A DNA stretch of 64,000 nucleotides from Kuschelorhynchus macadamiae (taxonomy: Eukaryota; Arthropoda; Insecta; Coleoptera; Curculionidae), in assembly GCA_030620095.1 (NCBI GenBank), contig JAUTXW010001616.1, positions 270,001 to 334,000 of the forward strand, written 5' to 3'. Made by a program: the position numbers and the translations under genes. Position 1 is the stretch's first letter; every line of letters starts with the position of its first letter. The notes under the pieces were generated by a model that saw only the letters and a list, made by a program, of their open reading frames with translations, searched no databases and was not told the origin of the DNA. Below, piece after piece: positions 59,150-64,000 of the stretch.

Positions 59150-61505
59150 GTGTCCTAAGCCCTCATTGCATACAGTAACTGCATAAAGCTGACACATACC
59201 TACACACCCTACTGTAGAACATATAATATGTGTAGGAGATTTTAATATTAATTTATTAAACTTAGATAATCCCTCAGTTCCTCTCTTTGAAAATTATAAC
59301 TTATACAAATATTAAATGAACCAACAAGAATATCGAGAACTGCCGCACTCTTTTAGATCCTATATTTGTAACTGATGAATCCTGTTCAGCCGATGATTAT
59401 TGCTTATCCTAATTTTGACGTAAACTCATTTCTTCATGGCCTTCATTTGCTTCAGTGGAATGATATTTTACGAAAACAATATAAATAATAAAATAAATCT
59501 TTTTAATAACCTTTTTTTCCCGTTTTTTGACGAACATGCTCCACTCTAAACGGCCAGTCTAAGGCGCCTTGGCTAACACCAAATCCTAAAATTTTTATAA
59601 AGCAAAGAGATCAGGCTTTACGGGAATAGAAACGAGCCAGGACAGCTCCTGCCTGGGAAAATTATAAACGGTTAAGAAATTTATTGTTTCGTTAGTAGGG
59701 CGGGAAAAGAAGAAATATTTAAATGAAGTTTGCGCGGAAAAAAAATTAAAGAAAGACCTGGAGATCTTTAAAATCATTAAATGTATGCTCTGGTAAGCAT
59801 TTTAGTATTCCAGATAACGGATAGATTATCTGGAATACTAAAATCCTTACCAGAGCATACATTTAATGATTTTAAAGATCTCCAATCTTAGCGACCTCAG
59901 GAAGATCAGCATTTTAACACTTCTTTCTAGAATGTTTGAAAAAATGTTATATAATCAATTGTTCCATTAGTGTTATTGTTAATAATATAATTCCGGAAAG
60001 TCAATGTGGCTTTAGAAAAGACTTTAGTACACCTGTTGCATTGGTTGGTCTAACCGATGATATTATGACTGCTGTTGATAAGAAATTAAATACCGCGCTA
60101 GTTCTACTTGATTTTTCAAAAGCTTTTGATACTATTAATCACGAACTTTTGCTATAAAAATTAAAATATTATGGTCTTGAGGAACCATCAGTTAATCTAA
60201 TAAAATCATATTTTTCTTATCGTTATCAAAAAATTTTTTGTAATAACACATTTTCAGATGAGGTTCAGATCTTGCCAGATGTGCCTCAGGGTTCGATCCT
60301 TGAACCACTTCTTTTTATTACTTACACTTCAGATATTTTAAACTCTTTAAAATAATGTAAAATTCAGGCGTACGCAGATGACACTCAAGTTTACACTTTA
60401 GTTTATCAATTTAGTCATGAAACTACTTAAATGCATCAAATATAATAACCGTAGATATAAATATATTAAAAAAGCTTTCTTTTGAATACAACTTAAAATT
60501 ACACCCTTCAAAATCAATTTAATAATTTTTTGTCCAAAAAACCACAGAGATTTTTTATGCCAAAATCTTAATATTAATCTTGACAGTGTCAGACTTCCTG
60601 TAGTTGCGTCTGCTCGTAACTTGGGAATTGATCGGATTCAGTGTTACAGTTTAGGGAATACATTAAAATATTAATTCAAAAGTCATATCTGTCTCTAAAG
60701 GTACTGTATAATAGACGTCAAGTCCTCAGTCTTTCCTTGCGTAAAATGCTTTGTAAATCGCTAGTTTTATCGAATTTTATTTATTGCAATTTTGTTTATG
60801 GTTCTTGTCTGGGCTGGAATCGGGTTCAAAAAATTAGAAAATACATGTTCGCACATTATTTTGGGACTAAGAAAATTTGACCATATTTCACATACTTTTA
60901 AAGAGCTAGGTTGACTTAAAATGGATAATCGTAGAACCCTACATTTAGGCAACTTTTTTAAAAAACTCTGTGCTTCCCTCATCCCTTAAAAATAAGTTTA
61001 TGTTACGTTTAAATATTCACTAATTTAACATTAGATTTTGCAATAAATTAACGATGCCTCATCATAAGACCGGCGTGTTTCAGAGATGTTTTACTTATCA
61101 TGGCATAATATTATATAACGCAATACCCTCTGAGCTAACGTTGTTAAATGATATCAAATTTAAAACTCTATTTAAAAAATATCTCTTCAATATTCAAGAC
61201 TCTATTTAAAATTAGAATAATTATATTTAAATTACTATTAATTTTGTTTTCAGTTTTTCTAATCTGTTTTTTTTTGTTTCTCCAATGTGGCAGGTATGAA
61301 CATGACTTCTAATACTCGTAGCGTTCTTACGTATTTTAATATAACTATTTGCTTTGCAGGTTTAGTTTGTATTAATATTTTAACTGTATATCCAGCAAAA
61401 CGGGGTTCAGTAGAGTAGCCTATTTGGCTAGACTGTGCCCTGGAAGTTTTTTTTATTATAATTTTAAGCAAATATTGTAAATAATGCAATAAAAGTCATT
61501 TATTA
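59150..61505 (+). pseudogene. Jockey-like LINE ORF2 and 3' end, degenerate
   Basis: Plus strand. Endonuclease part: VGDFNINLLNLDNPSVPLF near 59235-59300. Linker: APWLTPNPKIFIKQRDQALR near 59570-59625. Reverse transcriptase: ESQCGFRK near 59995 and VLLDFSKAFDTINHELLL near 60100-60157, followed by a stop. Then the degraded PQGSIL-type motif near 60290 and AYADDTQVYTL near 60370-60400. C-terminal part: LSLSLRKMLCKSLVLSNFIYCN near 60725-60790. It ends with AATAAAA and a (TTA)n tail at 61485-61505, typical of a LINE 3' end. Many stops and shifts, and a 58-bp foldback, disrupt it. Confidence 0.82.
59760..59883. repeat. 58-bp hairpin (inverted duplication) inside the LINE
   Basis: Arms 59760-59817 and 59826-59883 are reverse complements with one mismatch, separated by 8 bases. 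The left arm is in the coding sense of the LINE (LKSLNVCSGKHFSIPDN). The right arm is the inverted copy. Confidence 0.93.
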
Positions 61506-61509
61506 TTAT

Positions 61510-63840
61510 TATTATATATAAAAAACGAGTTGTTTTTTAAAACAATGTAATATATTTTATTTAGTACCAGTTGGTATTGAAAATATCCTTTATAGGGTAC
61601 AAACATAGATCAACAAAAAAAAAACCGAAAGTTAGAGGAAATGTAAGTCGGCTGAGAACACAATAATTTGGTATTCGATGGTACCAAATGGCACCGGTCG
61701 ATTTAAACCCACTTGTAATTGTCGTATCGATTTGCAAGAGTATGTAATTCGGCTGACAATATAAATTGGTACCATTGAGTTGATCTGATTAGCTCGGTGG
61801 CATCAAATGGTGCCGCTAGTATCGGCTAGTATACCCCCAGAGTGGTGGCCAATTTGGTGTGTTTTGACAAGTCTTGAGTCTAGTACATTACCAGTAATAT
61901 GTAGAAGATATTTTAAGTACAAAATAACCTAGTTTTTTGGTAGTTTTGTGCCAAAAATCGTGGGATTTTTTGTCGAAAATAATTAAAAATACATGCTTCA
62001 CAAAAAAACGTAACCAAAAAGCGCCCCAGGCTTTTTCGCACAGTCTTTGAGCATTAAGTAAGAAGTGACAAGTTTATTAAATGCACATAATGTTTTGAAT
62101 TAAAAAAAACACATTATTTTGTACTTTTTAGTGTGCAAACGGACAAAAGCATGTTTTCTAGTTTTTTAAAACTATAATTTATTTTTAAATTGATTTGACC
62201 TTATCCGTACATCTTGTCTAAAAAAAATATTAATTATAAAAAATGTTTCTGGATAGCTATAAAAGGATTTTAAGAAATTAGAATTTTTTAAATTTATTTC
62301 ATAATTTTAAATTAAAGAGGCATTTTGAGCGCACATCTAATCATAGGATTATTTGGATGGAAAGCGGGACATTAAAAAAATAGCGGGGCATTTTGCTTAT
62401 TCGCATTTTTAAAAAATATCAAATAATAAAAATTTAGAATGCCTTCCTGAGGCCAGACTTTTTTAAGGCGCCACTGTAGGTACTGAACAAAAGTTTAAGT
62501 GTATGTAGTGACATTAGTAGCAAATTACAGAAGGTAATTATATAAATAAAACATATTAATCTCTTTGGCTAAGTATATATTTATTTATAATATAATTAAA
62601 CGAACTTAACATAACTTAAATCTTAACGTTTATCACGGTTATTAACGGAATCTGGAAGTTATCATCGCACCATGCATCGAAGTGAAGTATGCAAGTAAAT
62701 TATTCCAGATTCTTTAAAGATTTCTGGGCTTAGTCTGAAAACCGAGAAAGGAATTGAACTTTCAACAACTTTTAATTGCTTGTAGTTCGTTTTAGCAGAA
62801 TAACAGATGGTTTTTTGAAATTTACTGTAAATTTATTGCAAATAAATGCATTTATTATTTACATTAAAAAGCGGGACATATTGCGACCCGCTTAAACAGA
62901 GTGCGGAACGCGGGTCAAATAGACATCCTGCTAAACTTTATGGACGCCACTGTAAATGATGGGGCTTGGGTTAAAAAAAAAGAAATAATTATGAAATAAT
63001 AATTCATAGAGCAGACGTTTTAGTAAAACTTATTGTCTGAAAAAATCGAGATAACTGAAAAAAGAAAAGATATATCCAAAATCCCAATGACACTTGCTAT
63101 TTTCAAAGATTTTTTTATGTTAAATGTTAGCAGGGGTATATCGATACCTCTTCTGGTTGGTTGGTTCGGTTTTCGAAATATTTGACTTTATATTTATCCT
63201 AAAAAGCTAGTGATTCACTTATTGTGAGTAGCAGTTTCTTTTAAAGCTAGGTGATAAATTTAAACGATTATTTGTTAGTTAGGCACCGCACTGTTAAAAG
63301 TTACAATTAAGGAAGAGTAAAACGAGGAAGTACGAAGAATCATCTAGTACCGTTACGATAGCAAAATATTCGTCTGTGTTCAGGAAATGCCACGATGCAG
63401 AATAAGTTACCGATCGACGATGTAATAAGGTGTGTTTTTCATGCTGTTCTGTCCTATTCAACAGCGTAACATATATTAATTGTTTGGGTTTAATATTAAA
63501 ATCAGATATATTTTAAAACAGAAATTGTTCGTTTTGTAATTGGAGAATATTCACGAAGTAAATACAGTGTTTTACATATTTCTTTATATTGAAGAACACA
63601 CACCTGTCTAAACGTACGTACTCAAAGAGTGTCGGATGCGGGCAGTTTTTCATTTTTATCTTATAAATATACATCACTCGCCTATTGTCAAACATGCCTC
63701 AATAGTGCTTTAGATGTGGAACATTTTACATTATTCAAGTAAAATAATTTTTTCGTAGTCCTTTGGGCTGTAGATTCGTTTTTTGTCTATTTCTTCAATG
63801 GTTTGACGTTTCGACTTTTAATTAAGCCTTTTTCAATTAA
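61510..63840. other. Intergenic, no gene recognised
   Basis: AT-rich. Repeated words TCGGCTGA, GGTACCA and AATGG(C/T)(A/G)CC at 61640-61850 suggest an unidentified degraded repeat. GCGGGACAT and GACGCCACTGTA words near 62365, 62465, 62870 and 62940 look like transposon-end debris. Confidence 0.4.
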
Positions 63841-63845
63841 TAATT

Positions 63846-63920
63846 ATGGCTTCAAAAGATGCTAAGTTGGAACTGGATGAATCAAAAAAGAAAAGTCCAC
63901 CTCAAGTAGTTAAATTGTAG
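63846..63920 (+). pseudogene. Possible start of a retroelement ORF, broken
   Basis: ATG followed by MASKDAKLELDESKKKSPPQ and a stop after 24 residues. A second frame downstream to the window end reads YRYKIVRNKLNAIITELKT, as if a frame were broken. The preceding GTTTGACGTTTCGACTTTTAATTAAGCC is of the kind seen in retroelement leaders. No family assignment. Confidence 0.25.
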
Positions 63921-64000
63921 AAATGGACAAGAGTATAACAGATATAAAATAGTTCGAAACAAATTAAATGCGATAATCACAGAATTGAAAACTGACTGCC

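Overview
The window is AT-rich nuclear DNA of an insect. The evidence is an errantivirus-type LTR element with an insect-type tRNA-Ser primer site, insect IS630/Tc1/mariner-type and pogo transposases, jockey/CR1-like LINE relics, long (TA)n arrays, and two exons of an insect inhibitory SMAD gene (Daughters against dpp, Dad). I cannot fix the order; a beetle-like repeat landscape is only an impression.

Host gene. Dad runs on the minus strand. Its first coding exon is at 39610-39768 and its MH1 zinc-domain exon at 25519-25756. The two join in frame (phase 0/0) across a 13.9 kb intron 1. The exon after 25519, and the MH2 domain, were not found and probably lie beyond position 1. So 40-64 kb is 5' flank, 25.8-39.6 kb is intron 1 and 1-25.5 kb is probably intron 2. 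A second possible minus-strand exon at about 11.7 kb is unidentified.

Mobile DNA, left to right. 1-7933: an errantivirus-like provirus on the minus strand with open gag, pol and env and two LTRs identical over the visible 238 bp. 8324-11033: a DD41D-type DNA transposon with long AT-eroded inverted repeats and one in-frame stop in its transposase. 15.9-19.2 kb: a TA-flanked MITE, a tRNA-derived SINE inside an inverted repeat, and LINE debris. 28390-31927: a complete pogo/Tigger-like element with TA flanks, 13-bp terminal repeats, many GGCCGAC subterminal motifs and a PHD finger separated from the transposase by a frameshift. 35.1-36.1 kb: a DDE transposon relic. 40.3-41.6 kb: a non-autonomous foldback element. 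42.0-45.1 kb: a minus-strand LINE with PHD and coiled-coil ORF1. 59.2-61.5 kb: a plus-strand LINE containing a 58-bp hairpin.

The most unusual structure is an abundant non-coding repeat, called family A here (11.2, 18.4, 23.7 and 47.8-59.1 kb). It has a terminal hairpin, (GTCT)n tracts and a core of about 140-bp tandem units, each carrying paired ATGGCGG motifs. Its architecture recalls non-autonomous Helentron/DINE elements. Its motifs match YY1/Pho-like and Smad half-site consensuses, which is of interest next to a BMP-pathway gene, but any function is inference. GC-rich, apparently single-copy blocks at 14.8-15.06, 26.0-26.2, 47.19-47.33 and 55.16-55.47 kb are candidate cis-regulatory elements.
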